Positions 20,227 to 29,281 of a DNA stretch of 64,000 nucleotides are shown here, one piece after another. Each line of letters begins with the position of its first letter. Positions within the stretch are counted from its first letter, which is position 1. The stretch lies in contig NZ_QLKQ01000037.1 in assembly GCF_003349955.1 (NCBI RefSeq), positions 1 to 64,000 on the forward strand. Direction: 5' to 3'. The translations under genes and the position numbers were made by a program. Below the pieces are notes generated by a model that ran no database searches, had not been told where the DNA came from, and saw only the letters and a list, made by a program, of their open reading frames with translations. Origin of the DNA: Azospirillum brasilense. GTDB lineage: Bacteria > Pseudomonadota > Alphaproteobacteria > Azospirillales > Azospirillaceae.

Positions 20227-21510
20227 ATGGAACCGTTCGAACTCACGGCCAGCGAGGCCGCCCACGCCATCCGCGACGGTCGCCTGACCAGCGAGGCGCT
20301 GGTCCGCTCCTGCCTGGAGCGGATCGCAGACCGCGATCCGCAGGTGCGCGCCTGGATCACCGTTGATCCCGCCCTGGCGCTGGCCGCCGCGCGGGAGGCC
20401 GACAAACGTCCCGCCGCCGGCCCGCTGCACGGCCTGCCCTTCGGCGTGAAGGACGTGATCGACACCGCGGACCTGCCGACCACCCAGAACTCGCCGATCT
20501 TCCAGGGTCACCGGCCCGCCCGCGACGCAGCCTGCGTGGCCATCGCGCGCAGCGCCGGCGGCATCCTGCTGGGCAAGACCGACACGGTGGAGTTCGCCTC
20601 CGGCGGGCGCAAGGCGGCGACGCGCAACCCGGTCAACTTCGCCCACACGCCGGGCGGCTCCTCCTCCGGGTCGGGGGCGGCGGTCGGCGACTGGCATGTG
20701 CCGCTGGCCTTCGGCACCCAGACCGGCGGCTCCCACATCCGCCCCGCCGCCTTCAACGGCATCTACGGCTTCAAACCGACCTGGGGCGTGGTCAACCGCG
20801 AGGGGATGAAGCACTACGCGGTGTCCCTCGACACGCTCGGCTGGTACGGGCGTTCGGTCGGCGACCTCGCGCTGATGGCCGAGGCGTTCCAACTGGAAGG
20901 CATGGGCAAGACGCCGCCGGTCACCCTGGCGGGCCTGCGCGTCGGGCTCTGCCGCTCCCCCGTCTGGTCGCGCATCGAGCCGGCGGGCGAGGCGGCGCTG
21001 CTGCTCGCCGCGAAGCGGCTGGAGGAGGCCGGCGCGGTGGTCGTGCCCTTCGAACTGCCGGAGGCGTTCTCGACCCTGGCCGAGGTGCAGGACGTGATCC
21101 GCCGCGGCGAGGGGCGGGCCTCGTTCCTCGACCTTTACATCAGCGACCGCCACCGGTTGCATCCCGAACTGGCCGACCATTGCGAGCACAACCACGGCAT
21201 CACCGCCCGCACCCTGACCGAGGCCTACGACGTCGCCGACAGCTGCCGGCCGCGCTTCGCCGCGCTGTTCGAGTCCATCGACGTGATCCTGACCCCGCCC
21301 GCGCCGGGCGAGGCGCCGGAGGGGCTGCACAGCACGGGCGACCACATCTTCAATTCGATCTGGACGGTGCTGCACGTCCCCTGCCTCGCCATGCCCTGCG
21401 GCCGCGGGCCGCGCGGGCTTCCGGTGGGGGTACAGCTGGTGGCGCCACGCTTCCAGGACGCCGCCCTGCTCGCGATGGCCGAAGCCATGGCACCGGTGGT
21501 TGACGTCTGA
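20227..21510 (+). CDS. amidase signature family protein, second copy
   Basis: A 427-residue amidase. The triad is Lys75 (PFGVKD), cis-Ser near 145 (GGSSSGSGAA) and Ser169 (GTQTGGSHIRPA). It diverges clearly from the upstream amidase, so this is not a recent tandem duplication. Start ATG behind AAAGGA. It is probably cotranscribed with the preceding two genes. Substrate unknown. Confidence 0.92.
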   Translation: MEPFELTASEAAHAIRDGRLTSEALVRSCLERIADRDPQVRAWITVDPALALAAAREADKRPAAGPLHGLPFGVKDVIDTADLPTTQNSPIFQGHRPARDAACVAIARSAGGILLGKTDTVEFASGGRKAATRNPVNFAHTPGGSSSGSGAAVGDWHVPLAFGTQTGGSHIRPAAFNGIYGFKPTWGVVNREGMKHYAVSLDTLGWYGRSVGDLALMAEAFQLEGMGKTPPVTLAGLRVGLCRSPVWSRIEPAGEAALLLAAKRLEEAGAVVVPFELPEAFSTLAEVQDVIRRGEGRASFLDLYISDRHRLHPELADHCEHNHGITARTLTEAYDVADSCRPRFAALFESIDVILTPPAPGEAPEGLHSTGDHIFNSIWTVLHVPCLAMPCGRGPRGLPVGVQLVAPRFQDAALLAMAEAMAPVVDV

Positions 21511-21523
21511 GGGCCAGTGAAAT

Positions 21524-21642
21524 CCCCTCTCCCCTCTGGGGAGAGGGTTAGGGTGAGGGGGGTGCGCTTGGCGTTACGTCCGGCAAAAGCGCAACCCCCT
21601 CACCGGCCCTTCGGGCCACCCTCTCCCCAGAGGGGAGAGGGT
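21524..21642. repeat. 119-bp palindromic intergenic element (second repeat type)
   Basis: The two arms, CCCCTCTCCCCTCTGGGGAG.. and its near mirror ending ..CTCCCCAGAGGGGAGAGGG, flank a loop containing GCGCTTGGCGTTACGTCCGG. Each arm also carries its own smaller hairpin (CCCTTCGGGCC type in the right arm). It has a different sequence from the 88-bp elements but the same style and placement, after the end of an operon. No coding capacity and no terminal repeats typical of an insertion sequence. Confidence 0.8.
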
Positions 21643-21785
21643 TCTAAGGCGCGCATGCTATTGCCTGCCCTACGGCCATCCATGGCTTGAAACAATGCTG
21701 CGCGCCCCGGAAACTTTCCCGGACCGGCCGGGTTGGACGGGTGCGGCGCCGCAGCCGGGCGCCCGAGGACGGGAGGAGAGGACGG

Positions 21786-22265
21786 ATGAAGCTCGACGGG
21801 TCCTGCCATTGCGGCGCGGTGCGTTTTTCGGTGGACGCCTACGCACCGGTCCCCTACCTGCGCTGCCACTGCTCGATCTGCCGCAAGACGGCGGGCGGGG
21901 GCGGCTATGCCATCAATCTGGGGGCCAAGGCCGACACGCTGGAGGTGACGGGGGCGGAGCACATCACCGTCTTCCACGCCCGCATCGACGGGCAGGAAAG
22001 CCCCGGCGAGCGGCGCTTCTGCGCGCGCTGCGGCTCCGCCCTGTGGGTGAGCGACCCGCGCTGGCCGGAACTGGTCCACCCCTTCGCCAGCGCCATCGAC
22101 AATCCCCTGCCGGAGGCGCCGGCCCACGTCCACATGATGCTGGGGTCGAAGGCCAACTGGGTCCCGGTCGAGGCGGGGCCGGGGGACGAGCGCAGCGACG
22201 ACTACCCGCCGGAATCGCTGGAGGAGTGGCACCGCGCCCATGGGATGCTGGGCGGCGGAGTGTAA
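21786..22265 (+). CDS. GFA (glutathione-dependent formaldehyde-activating-like) family protein
   Basis: A 159-residue protein of the GFA/CENP-V fold. The zinc ligands are in CHCGAVRF (Cys7, Cys9), CHCSICRK (Cys27, Cys29, Cys32) and a later CARCGS. Most members have no proven activity; the original Gfa assignment as a formaldehyde-glutathione enzyme should not be assumed. The start ATG follows GGAGGAGAG. An upstream in-frame ATG lacks this. It stands alone and converges on the ABC-2 exporter genes. Confidence 0.9.
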   Translation: MKLDGSCHCGAVRFSVDAYAPVPYLRCHCSICRKTAGGGGYAINLGAKADTLEVTGAEHITVFHARIDGQESPGERRFCARCGSALWVSDPRWPELVHPFASAIDNPLPEAPAHVHMMLGSKANWVPVEAGPGDERSDDYPPESLEEWHRAHGMLGGGV

Positions 22266-22284
22266 CCTCCGCCGCCTGGACCGG

Positions 22285-23058
22285 TCAGTTCTTCAGCTTG
22301 TAGCCGGTGCGGAAGATCCACCAGACCGCCGTCAGGCAGAGCGCCAGGAACAGCGCGGTCATGGCGAGGCTGATCCCCACCGGCACGTCGGCCTGGCCGT
22401 AGAAGCTCCAGCGGAAGCCGCTGACCAGATAGACGACCGGGTTGAACAGGGTGATCTTCTGCCACAGCGGCGGCAGCATGCTGATCGAGTAGAAGCTGCC
22501 GCCGAGGAAGGCCAGCGGCGTGATGACCAGGATCGGCACGATCTGCAGCTTCTCCCAGCCGTCCGCCCAGACGCCCAGGATGAAGCCGAACAGGCTGAAG
22601 GTGACCGAGGTCAGCACCAGGAAGGCAACCATCCAAACCGGGTGCTGGATCGAGTAGTCGACGAACAGCCGGGCGGTCAGCAGGATCAGCACGCCGAGGA
22701 TCATCGACTTGGTCGCCGCCGCCCCGACATAGCCGAGCACCGTCTCGAAGGCCGAGATCGGTGCCGACAGCACCTCGTAGATCGTCCCGGAATAGCGCGG
22801 CATGTAGATGCCGAAGGAGGCGTTGGAGACGCTTTCCGTCAGCACCGACATCATCACGAGGCCGGGCACCAGGAAGGCGCCGTAGCTCACCCCGTCCACC
22901 GCCGTGAAGCGCCCGCCGATGGCCGCCCCGAAGACAATGAAGTAGAGCGAGGTCGAGATGACCGGCGCCGCGATGCTCTGGAACAGCGTGCGCCAGGTGC
23001 GGGCCAGCTCGAACAGGTAGATGGCCTTGACCGCATGAAGGTTGATGGGGGAGGTCAT
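22285..23058 (-). CDS. ABC-2 type transporter permease
   Basis: A 257-residue membrane protein with six predicted helices and the ABC-2 signature region ([28 protein letters not shown]). It forms the membrane part of an exporter with the ATPase encoded just upstream, whose stop it overlaps by four bases. Substrate unknown; family members export drugs, polysaccharides or lipids. Confidence 0.93.
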   Translation of the reverse strand: MTSPINLHAVKAIYLFELARTWRTLFQSIAAPVISTSLYFIVFGAAIGGRFTAVDGVSYGAFLVPGLVMMSVLTESVSNASFGIYMPRYSGTIYEVLSAPISAFETVLGYVGAAATKSMILGVLILLTARLFVDYSIQHPVWMVAFLVLTSVTFSLFGFILGVWADGWEKLQIVPILVITPLAFLGGSFYSISMLPPLWQKITLFNPVVYLVSGFRWSFYGQADVPVGISLAMTALFLALCLTAVWWIFRTGYKLKN

Positions 23059-23981
23059 GCCCGCTCCTTCACAAGGCTGACGAAGATCTCCTCGAGGGAG
23101 CTTTCCTCGGTGTGCAGGTTCGTGAAATCGATGCCGTGGTCGCCGAGCTTACGGAGAAGCCGGGCGATGCCCGTCTGGTCGTCCTGCGTGTCGAAGCTGT
23201 AGACCAGCTCCCGCCCGTCGCCGGACAGGGTCAGGGGGTAGCCGGCCAGCTCCGCCGGGATGGACTCCAGCGGGTTCTGGAGTTGCAGGGTCAGCAGCCG
23301 CTTGCCAAGCTTGCGCATCAGCGCGGCCTTGTCCTCGACCAGCACGATGCGGCCGTTGGAGATGACGCCGATGCTGTCGGCCATCTCCTCCGCCTCCTCG
23401 ATGTAGTGGGTGGTCAGGATGATCGTCACGCCGCTGTCGCGCAGCCGCCCGATCATCTCCCACATGCCGCGGCGAAGCTCGACGTCCACACCGGCGGTCG
23501 GCTCGTCGAGGAAGAGGATGCGCGGCTCGTGCGACAGGGCCTTGGCGATCATCACGCGGCGCTTCATGCCGCCGGACAGCGCCATGACCTTGCTGTCCTT
23601 CTTGTTCCAGAGGGACAGGTCCTTCAGCACCTTCTCGATGTGGGCGGGATCGGGCGGCTTGCCGAACAGCCCGCGGCTGAAGCTGACGGTGGCCCAGACG
23701 CTTTCGAACGCCTCGGTCGTCAGCTCCTGCGGGACGAGGCCGATCAGCGAGCGCGCGGCGCGCCAGTCGCGCACGATGTCGTGCCCGTCGACCGTCACGG
23801 TGCCCGCGGTGGCGTTGACGATGCCGCAGACGGTGCTGATGAGCGTCGTCTTGCCGGCCCCGTTCGGTCCCAGCAGGGCGAAGATCTCGCCGCGGCGGAT
23901 GTCGAGATCGACCCCTTTCAGCGCCTGGAAGCCGGTGGCGTAGGTCTTTTCCAGCCCACGCACCTGAATGATCGGCTGCAT
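23055..23981 (-). CDS. ABC-2 type transporter ATP-binding protein
   Basis: A 308-residue ATPase. Walker [10 protein letters not shown] is at 38-46, the signature LSGGMKRRV near 140 and Walker [13 protein letters not shown] near 160, followed by an H-loop in TTHY. The C-terminal 80 residues resemble the DrrA/YadG exporter type. The start ATG at 23979-23981 has AGAGGGGAG upstream. The frame continues open 5' through the neighbouring intergenic region but without support. Confidence 0.94.
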   Translation of the reverse strand: MQPIIQVRGLEKTYATGFQALKGVDLDIRRGEIFALLGPNGAGKTTLISTVCGIVNATAGTVTVDGHDIVRDWRAARSLIGLVPQELTTEAFESVWATVSFSRGLFGKPPDPAHIEKVLKDLSLWNKKDSKVMALSGGMKRRVMIAKALSHEPRILFLDEPTAGVDVELRRGMWEMIGRLRDSGVTIILTTHYIEEAEEMADSIGVISNGRIVLVEDKAALMRKLGKRLLTLQLQNPLESIPAELAGYPLTLSGDGRELVYSFDTQDDQTGIARLLRKLGDHGIDFTNLHTEESSLEEIFVSLVKERA

Positions 23982-24207
23982 GTCTCCCCTCTGCCTGTCG
24001 GTCGGCCCGGTCCGGGCGGGCGCCACCTTAACGGTGGGACGGCCCGCGGTCATCGGGCATTCGGCGCGACGCAACCATTCCGGAGAGGGGGGCCCTGATT
24101 TCGGAGTCCCGATTCGGGGTGGGGGATGCCCGCCCACAAATGATTTCGGGACAAAGGCCCTGCCCCTCCCCATATTATGTAAAAAGCACGGTAGAGGACG
24201 AGCGCTC

Positions 24208-24903
24208 ATGCCAAAAGATGTTGTGCTCAGCGATGTCGATGTTTGGGAAAGCTCCATCACCACATGGCTGCGTTCCAACGCGGCCGAGGACCCGGCGCAC
24301 GATGTCGACCATCTTCTTCGCGTCTGGCGCACCGCCAAGGCCCTGGCCGCGGCGGAGGCCGAACGGGACGGCGGCCCGCCTTCCGATAGGCCGGCCGACA
24401 TGCTCGTCGTGCTGGCCGCGGCCCTGCTCCACGACATCGTCAACGTGCCGAAGGACCATCCGGACCGCAGCCGCGCCTCCCGCCTGTCGGCGGACCGGGC
24501 GGAGGAGGTCCTGCGCGGCATGGGCTTCCCGGACGCTCTGATTCCCGCCACCCGCCACGCCATCGAGGCGCACAGCTATTCGGCCGGCATCCCGCCGCTG
24601 ACCATCGAGGCCAAGCTGGTCCAGGACGCCGATCGGCTGGAAAGCCTGGGGGCCATCGGCATCGCCCGCTGCTTCGCCACCTCCGGCCTGATGAAGCGGG
24701 CGCTGTTCCACGGCGAGGACCCGATGGCCGAGACCCGCCCGCTGGACGACCTGCAATACGCGCTGGATCATTTCAAGGCGAAGCTGCTGCTGCTCCCCAA
24801 CACCATGCAGACCCCGGCGGGCCGGGCGCGGGCGCGGGAGCGCGCGGCCTTCCTGCTGTCCTTCCAGGTCCAGCTTCTGGCGGAGATCGCCGGGGACGCT
24901 TGA
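24208..24903 (+). CDS. HD-domain phosphohydrolase
   Basis: A 231-residue protein of the HD superfamily (YedJ-like). The metal-binding residues are visible: His31/His35 in [10 protein letters not shown], the His75-Asp76 pair in [12 protein letters not shown], and a downstream Asp in [10 protein letters not shown]. Such enzymes cleave phosphate esters of nucleotides or related small molecules; the substrate here is unknown. The ATG at 24208 follows GAGGACGAG. It is a single gene flanked by oppositely oriented neighbours. Confidence 0.88.
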   Translation: MPKDVVLSDVDVWESSITTWLRSNAAEDPAHDVDHLLRVWRTAKALAAAEAERDGGPPSDRPADMLVVLAAALLHDIVNVPKDHPDRSRASRLSADRAEEVLRGMGFPDALIPATRHAIEAHSYSAGIPPLTIEAKLVQDADRLESLGAIGIARCFATSGLMKRALFHGEDPMAETRPLDDLQYALDHFKAKLLLLPNTMQTPAGRARARERAAFLLSFQVQLLAEIAGDA

Positions 24904-24960
24904 CCGCCCCGGGGACGGCGCGCCGGGAACCGGGGCCGTGGCTGGGGCCGATCCCGTCGC

Positions 24961-25722
24961 TCACTTGCCACCGGTGACGTCGAGGAAGGTGCCGGTGATG
25001 AAGGACGCCTCGTCACTTGCCAGCCATAGGATCGCCCGCGCGACCTCCTCGGGCTGACCGCCTCGTCCCATGGGGATCGAGTCCTTGACGCGGTCCACCC
25101 GTCCCGGCTCCCCACCGCTCGCATGCATCTCCGTGTAAATGTGCCCGGGGCGGATGGCGTTGACGCGGATGCCGTCCCGCGCGACCTCCTTGGCGAAGCC
25201 GATGGTGAAGGTTTCGAGGGCGCCCTTCGAGGCGGCGTAGTCGACATATTCGTTCGGACTGCCGAGCCGGGCCGACGCCGACGAGACGTTGATCACCACA
25301 CCGCCCCGCCCGCCGTGGCGATGGGACATGCGCTTGGCCGCCTGCTGCGCGCAGAGAATCGGACCGATCGCGTTGACCGCGAAGATGCGCTGCATCCGCT
25401 CGACGCCGAGATCCTCGGTCCGGCACTGCCGGGCCAGCACCGCGGCGTTGTTGACCAGGACGTCGATCCGCCCGAACTCCCGGTCGATCGCGGCGAACAG
25501 CCGGACGACCTGCGCCGGATCCGCGCTGTCGGCGCGCACCGGCAAGGCGCGGCGCCCCAGAGCCTCCACATCCGCCGCCACGGCACGAGCGGCGGATTCG
25601 TTGGCGACGAAGCTGATCGCGACATCGTAGCCCCGCGCGGCGGCAAGCCTTGCGGTCGCCGCGCCGACGCCACGGCTTCCACCCGTTATCAGAATCAGCG
25701 GCGCCTGAGGGACGGTGTTCAT
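24961..25722 (-). CDS. short-chain dehydrogenase/reductase
   Basis: A 253-residue SDR. The dinucleotide site is TGGSRGVG near residue 13-20, followed by NNAAVLA and the catalytic Ser and YxxxK in VSSASAR..YVDYAASKGAL. The C terminus has the usual TGTFLDVTGGK. It would catalyse an NAD(P)-dependent oxidoreduction. Start ATG at 25720-25722 with AGGAAAGG upstream. It is 32 bases downstream of the MFS gene on the same strand and is likely cotranscribed with it. Confidence 0.93.
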   Translation of the reverse strand: MNTVPQAPLILITGGSRGVGAATARLAAARGYDVAISFVANESAARAVAADVEALGRRALPVRADSADPAQVVRLFAAIDREFGRIDVLVNNAAVLARQCRTEDLGVERMQRIFAVNAIGPILCAQQAAKRMSHRHGGRGGVVINVSSASARLGSPNEYVDYAASKGALETFTIGFAKEVARDGIRVNAIRPGHIYTEMHASGGEPGRVDRVKDSIPMGRGGQPEEVARAILWLASDEASFITGTFLDVTGGK

Positions 25723-25754
25723 TGGTATGACCCTTTCCTGTGGTGGCGGGACGG

Positions 25755-26936
25755 TCATGCGTGTTCGGGCGCGGCGGAAGGCCGGCGGCCCAGATGCGGC
25801 CTCAGCGTGAGGACGAGCGGAACGATCAGGGCGGCGGTCGCCGCCGAGGCCAGCACGCCGACCGTCTGGGTGCTGTGATCGGCAATCGCGCCGTAGAGGA
25901 TCGGCGCCAAGCCCCCGGAACCGATGACACTCGTGTAGAAGACCGCGAAGGCCCGGCCGGTATCGCCGTCGGAAAGCTCCGGCACGGAGCCGTAGAGCAC
26001 CGACGAGGTGCCGTTGAGCACGATGCCGAGCAACGGCAGCAGGACGAGCGTCGGCGTCAGCGACGTGAACAGCGTCGCCGCGATCAGCACCGCCGTGGCG
26101 GCCTCGGTCACCATGACGCTGCCGACGACACCCAGCCGCTCCCCAAGCCGGCTGCACGTCGCCTTTCCGAACGCGCCGCCGACGAACAGCAGGGCGAGGG
26201 CTAGACCGACCGTCGCCGTGTCCCCGCCCTGCCCATGGATGAGGAAGGGCAGAAAGAGCAGATAGCCCATGCGGGTCGCCGTATCGAGCGCGCCGATCAT
26301 GGTCAGGATGCCGAAGCCGCCACGGCCACGGCCGGAGGCCGTCCCCGTCGCGGCGCCCCTGGCGATGGGGGTCGCCGGAGCCAGCGGCACCAGGGCGACC
26401 GACAGGGCGAGTCCAAGCGCCGCCATCAGCCCCAGCACCGGCTGCCAGGCGAGGAGCGGCAACAGCACCGCGACGAGCGCCGGCAACGCAGCCTTTCCGA
26501 GATCGCCGGAGAAGTTGTAGATGCCGAGCGGATGCCGCGACGCCGCGCCATAGCTGGCGGTGACGAGCATCGAGCCGCAGGGGTGCTGGATGCTCGATCC
26601 GATGCCGGCCACGACGAGACCGACGCACAGACCCGCGAAGCCGAACGGCGCCGCCATGATCAGCAAGCCCGCGGACGCGAGGGCGGTCGACAGGATCAGC
26701 GCCGCCCGCGGCGACAGGCCGCGCAGCGCCCGGTCGGCCGGAATCTGCAATCCCCCCATCGTTCCGTAATAGAGAGCGCGGACGATGGCCAACGCCGCGT
26801 AGGAAAGACCGAACTCCGCCTGCCACACCGGCAGGAAGGCGTAGAGGGCGTCGGTGTACCCGTCATGCAGCGCGTGGGCGAGGCAAGCGCCCGTCAGGTT
26901 TTTCTTTTTCCGAGTCCACCGATCCCCCGATTTCAT
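25755..26936 (-). CDS. major facilitator superfamily transporter
   Basis: A 393-residue transporter with about twelve membrane helices. The opening HALHDGYTDALYAFLPVWQAEFGLSY resembles the fosmidomycin-resistance (Fsr) branch of MFS exporters. It is divergently arranged with a LysR regulator gene, the common form for an inducible export or detoxification module. Substrate unknown. The basic N terminus (RKKK) precedes the first helix. Confidence 0.9.
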   Translation of the reverse strand: MKSGDRWTRKKKNLTGACLAHALHDGYTDALYAFLPVWQAEFGLSYAALAIVRALYYGTMGGLQIPADRALRGLSPRAALILSTALASAGLLIMAAPFGFAGLCVGLVVAGIGSSIQHPCGSMLVTASYGAASRHPLGIYNFSGDLGKAALPALVAVLLPLLAWQPVLGLMAALGLALSVALVPLAPATPIARGAATGTASGRGRGGFGILTMIGALDTATRMGYLLFLPFLIHGQGGDTATVGLALALLFVGGAFGKATCSRLGERLGVVGSVMVTEAATAVLIAATLFTSLTPTLVLLPLLGIVLNGTSSVLYGSVPELSDGDTGRAFAVFYTSVIGSGGLAPILYGAIADHSTQTVGVLASAATAALIVPLVLTLRPHLGRRPSAAPEHA

Positions 26937-27071
26937 CTTTGTTCGATTCCTCGAAGACGCAACAGACCTTGCTCGGCTGGGACAATCTCAAGGGCATGGT
27001 ATACGCGTGAGGTTTCATCGACTAGTATGCTTTGAATCACGAATGCCGTTCCTTTTCCTCACGGATCACCC
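26937..27071. promoter_or_regulatory. divergent MFS/LysR control region
   Basis: A 135-base gap between the divergent MFS and lysR-type starts. It contains GGTATAC at 26998 and a CTAGTATG-like half-site about 25 bases later, both AT-rich against the background. LysR proteins usually bind T-N11-A motifs in exactly such a divergent gap. I could not fix one site with confidence. Confidence 0.35.
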
Positions 27072-27995
27072 ATGCGCCGCCTTCCTCCCTTGAACGCCCT
27101 GCGCATCTTCGAGGTCGCGGCCCGGACCGGCAGCTACGCCGAAGCCGGAGCCGAACTCGGTCTCACCCATGGCGCGGTGAGCCGGCAGATCGCGGCGCTC
27201 GAAAGCTGGCTCGGGCAGAGGCTCTTCATGAAGGACGGGCGCCGCATGGTCGCGACGCCGATGGCGAGAGTCTTCGCCGCCGAGGTCGGCCTTTCCTTCG
27301 ATCGTCTGGCCGTCGCGGCGCAAGCCTGTGGCCGCCCCGACGCGCGCCGCATCCTGCGTGTCAGCGCTCCGACCAGCTTCGCGATGCGCTGGCTGATCCC
27401 GCGCCTCAACCGGTACCACGCCGACCATCCGCACGTCGAAGTCGCGGTCACGACGGTCTCGACCGTGCTCGAGGAGCTGCGCGGCGGCGTCGACGTGGCG
27501 ATCCGGCGCGGCGCCGCGCGGGAGCATGTGTGGCCGCAGCATCGCGTCGTCCCGGTGCTGGACGACGTGGACACGCTGATCATGAGCCCGGCGCTGTTCG
27601 CGCAACGGCCGATCCTGACACCCGCCGACATCGAGGGACACACGCTGCTGGCAAGCGAAACCCGTGCCGGCGATTGGGCGAACTGGCTCGAGGCGGCAGG
27701 TCTGCAACATCTTGCCGGGCGGCCGCGCCGGATGTTCGATCATTTTTTCGTGACCCGTCAGGCGGTGGAGGACGGGCTTGGCATTGGGATCGGCCCGTTG
27801 CCGATGCTGGAGATCGACGTTGCCGCTGGAAGGCTGATGACACCGCTGCCGGACATCCGGGTTCCGAGAACGGGGTACGTCGCGCTCATTCCCCGTCAGG
27901 CCGATGCCGGAAAGCTGGCCGGAAATCTGGTTGCCGGCTTCGTCGACTGGCTTGTCGGAGAGGCGTGGGGGGAGCGCGGTGGCGGGCCGGGCTAA
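27072..27995 (+). CDS. LysR-family regulator (GcvA-like)
   Basis: A 307-residue LysR regulator. The helix-turn-helix at about residues 8-65 contains SYAEAGAELGLTHGAVSRQIAALESWLG, and the effector-binding domain spans about 95-295. The PPLNALRIFEVAARTGSYAEAG start resembles the GcvA branch. It is divergent from the MFS-SDR pair, which it probably regulates. A bidirectional terminator follows. Confidence 0.92.
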   Translation: MRRLPPLNALRIFEVAARTGSYAEAGAELGLTHGAVSRQIAALESWLGQRLFMKDGRRMVATPMARVFAAEVGLSFDRLAVAAQACGRPDARRILRVSAPTSFAMRWLIPRLNRYHADHPHVEVAVTTVSTVLEELRGGVDVAIRRGAAREHVWPQHRVVPVLDDVDTLIMSPALFAQRPILTPADIEGHTLLASETRAGDWANWLEAAGLQHLAGRPRRMFDHFFVTRQAVEDGLGIGIGPLPMLEIDVAAGRLMTPLPDIRVPRTGYVALIPRQADAGKLAGNLVAGFVDWLVGEAWGERGGGPG

Positions 27996-28060
27996 ACCCC
28001 GGTGCGCCCGGCCATGGCTGGCGGAGTTCGGAAAAGCTGCCGCGTCCGATGGACGAAACG

Positions 28061-28095
28061 AAAAAGGACCGCTCCGGAGGAGTCGGTCCTTTTTT
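28061..28095. terminator. bidirectional rho-independent terminator
   Basis: AAAAAGGACCG, a 12-base loop region, then CGGTCCTTTTTT. The stem is perfect, with an A-run on the left and a T-run on the right, so it can stop transcripts from both the LysR gene (left) and the small minus-strand gene at 28150-28344 (right). Confidence 0.9.
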
Positions 28096-28149
28096 CCGGC
28101 CCGGATGGGCGGGCCGTCGCGTCGTGGGGCCGAAAGGCCCTGGCGCCGG

Positions 28150-28344
28150 TCATTCGCGCATCAGCGTCGGCAGGTCGAGCGTCGAGGTGCTGGCCGCCGG
28201 GGCGTAGGCGCCGGACGAGACGGCCTGGTATACGATGTACAGCGGAGTGGCCGAGATCCAGGCGCTGGCGAATTCCGTAACACCCTTGGCGATGCTCGAC
28301 AGAAGGCCGTCGTGATGGCTGTGATGGGCGGAAGCGTAAGCCAT
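28150..28344 (-). CDS. 64-aa protein of unknown function
   Basis: I do not recognise this family. The protein begins MAYASAHHSHHDG, a His-rich N terminus, followed by an amphipathic stretch (LLSSIAKGVTEFASAWISATPLYIVYQ) and a Ser/Ala-rich tail ending PTLMRE. A strong GAGGAG ribosome site, its own terminator and a palindromic operator-like sequence upstream (28382-28398) all support a real gene. It may be a small membrane-associated protein; that is inference. Confidence 0.68.
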   Translation of the reverse strand: MAYASAHHSHHDGLLSSIAKGVTEFASAWISATPLYIVYQAVSSGAYAPAASTSTLDLPTLMRE

Positions 28345-28381
28345 GATGTGTCTCCTCTTTGCTGGTGGGGTTATTGTGCCG

Positions 28382-28398
28382 TGGTATACCCGATACCA
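28382..28398. promoter_or_regulatory. palindromic operator candidate
   Basis: TGGTAT, five bases, ATACCA: a perfect 6-bp inverted repeat. It lies 38 bases upstream of the minus-strand small gene, where it would cover the promoter. A looser version of the half-sites (GGATAC, CCGGTATG) lies at 28493-28507, near the divergent XRE-type gene. Confidence 0.45.
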
Positions 28399-28594
28399 GA
28401 AGCGCTATGCCCGCAGAGCTGCAAGACCGAAAAATTACAGCTTCCTCAAGCGTTTAGGATCAAAACAGTCGGCTGAACGAACCAAAAAATTGGATACTCC
28501 GGTATGACTCTTGCCACATGATTGCGTATGTGTTTGCCGGGGGGATCGCGTATCCTCTCGTCATTACCCCTGGAGATAATCTGGAGAGCCGTCT

Positions 28595-29203
28595 GTGCCG
28601 GTGCATGAGTGGCCGCAGATCGTGCGCGCGTTGCGAAGGCTGCACGGCCTGACCACCGCGCAGTTCGCCGTCATGCTGGCCACCACCGAGGAAACCGTCG
28701 CGCGCTGGGAATCCGGCGCCACCCTGCCCGACCCGCGGGAGCAGGCGCTGTTGCGCGACGTGCTGACCGGCCATTTCCGGCACCATCCCACCTTCCTCGG
28801 CCTGAAGGCGATGGTGCGGAGCATGGACGAGAAATGCACCCTCTACACGCCGGGGCTGATCGCGCAGGCGGTGTCCCCGCCGCTGGCCCGATGGATCGAG
28901 CGGCACCGTTTCGACATCGTCGGCTCCTCGTTGCTGCCACGCATCGACGGCCTGACCGCGGAGATGATGGAGCGCCACGCCCTGCCCATGCTGGAGGGGG
29001 CCAGCGACGTCCTGTCGGTCTCCTACAATGACCGGGCCGTGGCCTTCCGCAACGCCGTCATCAACCGGCGGCTGAGCGTCGTCCCGGTGGATGGCGTGCG
29101 TGTCCTCGTTCTGGTGGACCGGGTGCTGTATCTGGACGATGGTGCAGACACGCCGGACCCGGATTTCCACATGCTCACCGCCGACGAGTTGGCCGACGGC
29201 TGA
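28595..29203 (+). CDS. XRE-like DNA-binding protein with C-terminal domain of unknown function
   Basis: A 202-residue protein. The N-terminal 60 residues form a helix-turn-helix of the antitoxin/MqsA-XRE style (IVRALRRLHGLTTAQFAVMLATTEETVARWESGATLP). The rest (about 70-200) is unassigned; it includes a mixed strand region with VRVLVLVDRVLYLDDG. The start is GTG at 28595 after CTGGAGAG. It is 78 bases upstream of the DUF808 gene and divergent from the 64-aa ORF. It could regulate either; the sequence does not decide. Confidence 0.72.
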   Translation: MPVHEWPQIVRALRRLHGLTTAQFAVMLATTEETVARWESGATLPDPREQALLRDVLTGHFRHHPTFLGLKAMVRSMDEKCTLYTPGLIAQAVSPPLARWIERHRFDIVGSSLLPRIDGLTAEMMERHALPMLEGASDVLSVSYNDRAVAFRNAVINRRLSVVPVDGVRVLVLVDRVLYLDDGADTPDPDFHMLTADELADG

Positions 29204-29281
29204 CCGGCCCTTCGAAGGTCCGGCTTGCCCTCGGCCGCGTTGTCTGCTCCATGGACGCCGGTACGGAGGGGAGCCAAAGCC

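Noticed and set aside
18793..21510. GatA subunit of the tRNA amidotransferase
   Set aside because: Two divergent amidase-signature genes sit in a catabolic operon with no gatB or gatC nearby, and each has a complete triad typical of general amidases.
24961..27995. Recently transferred SDR-MFS-LysR island
   Set aside because: Codon choice looks slightly less extreme than the surroundings, but GC content is still high and no mobile element ends or tRNA site are visible, so transfer is not supported.
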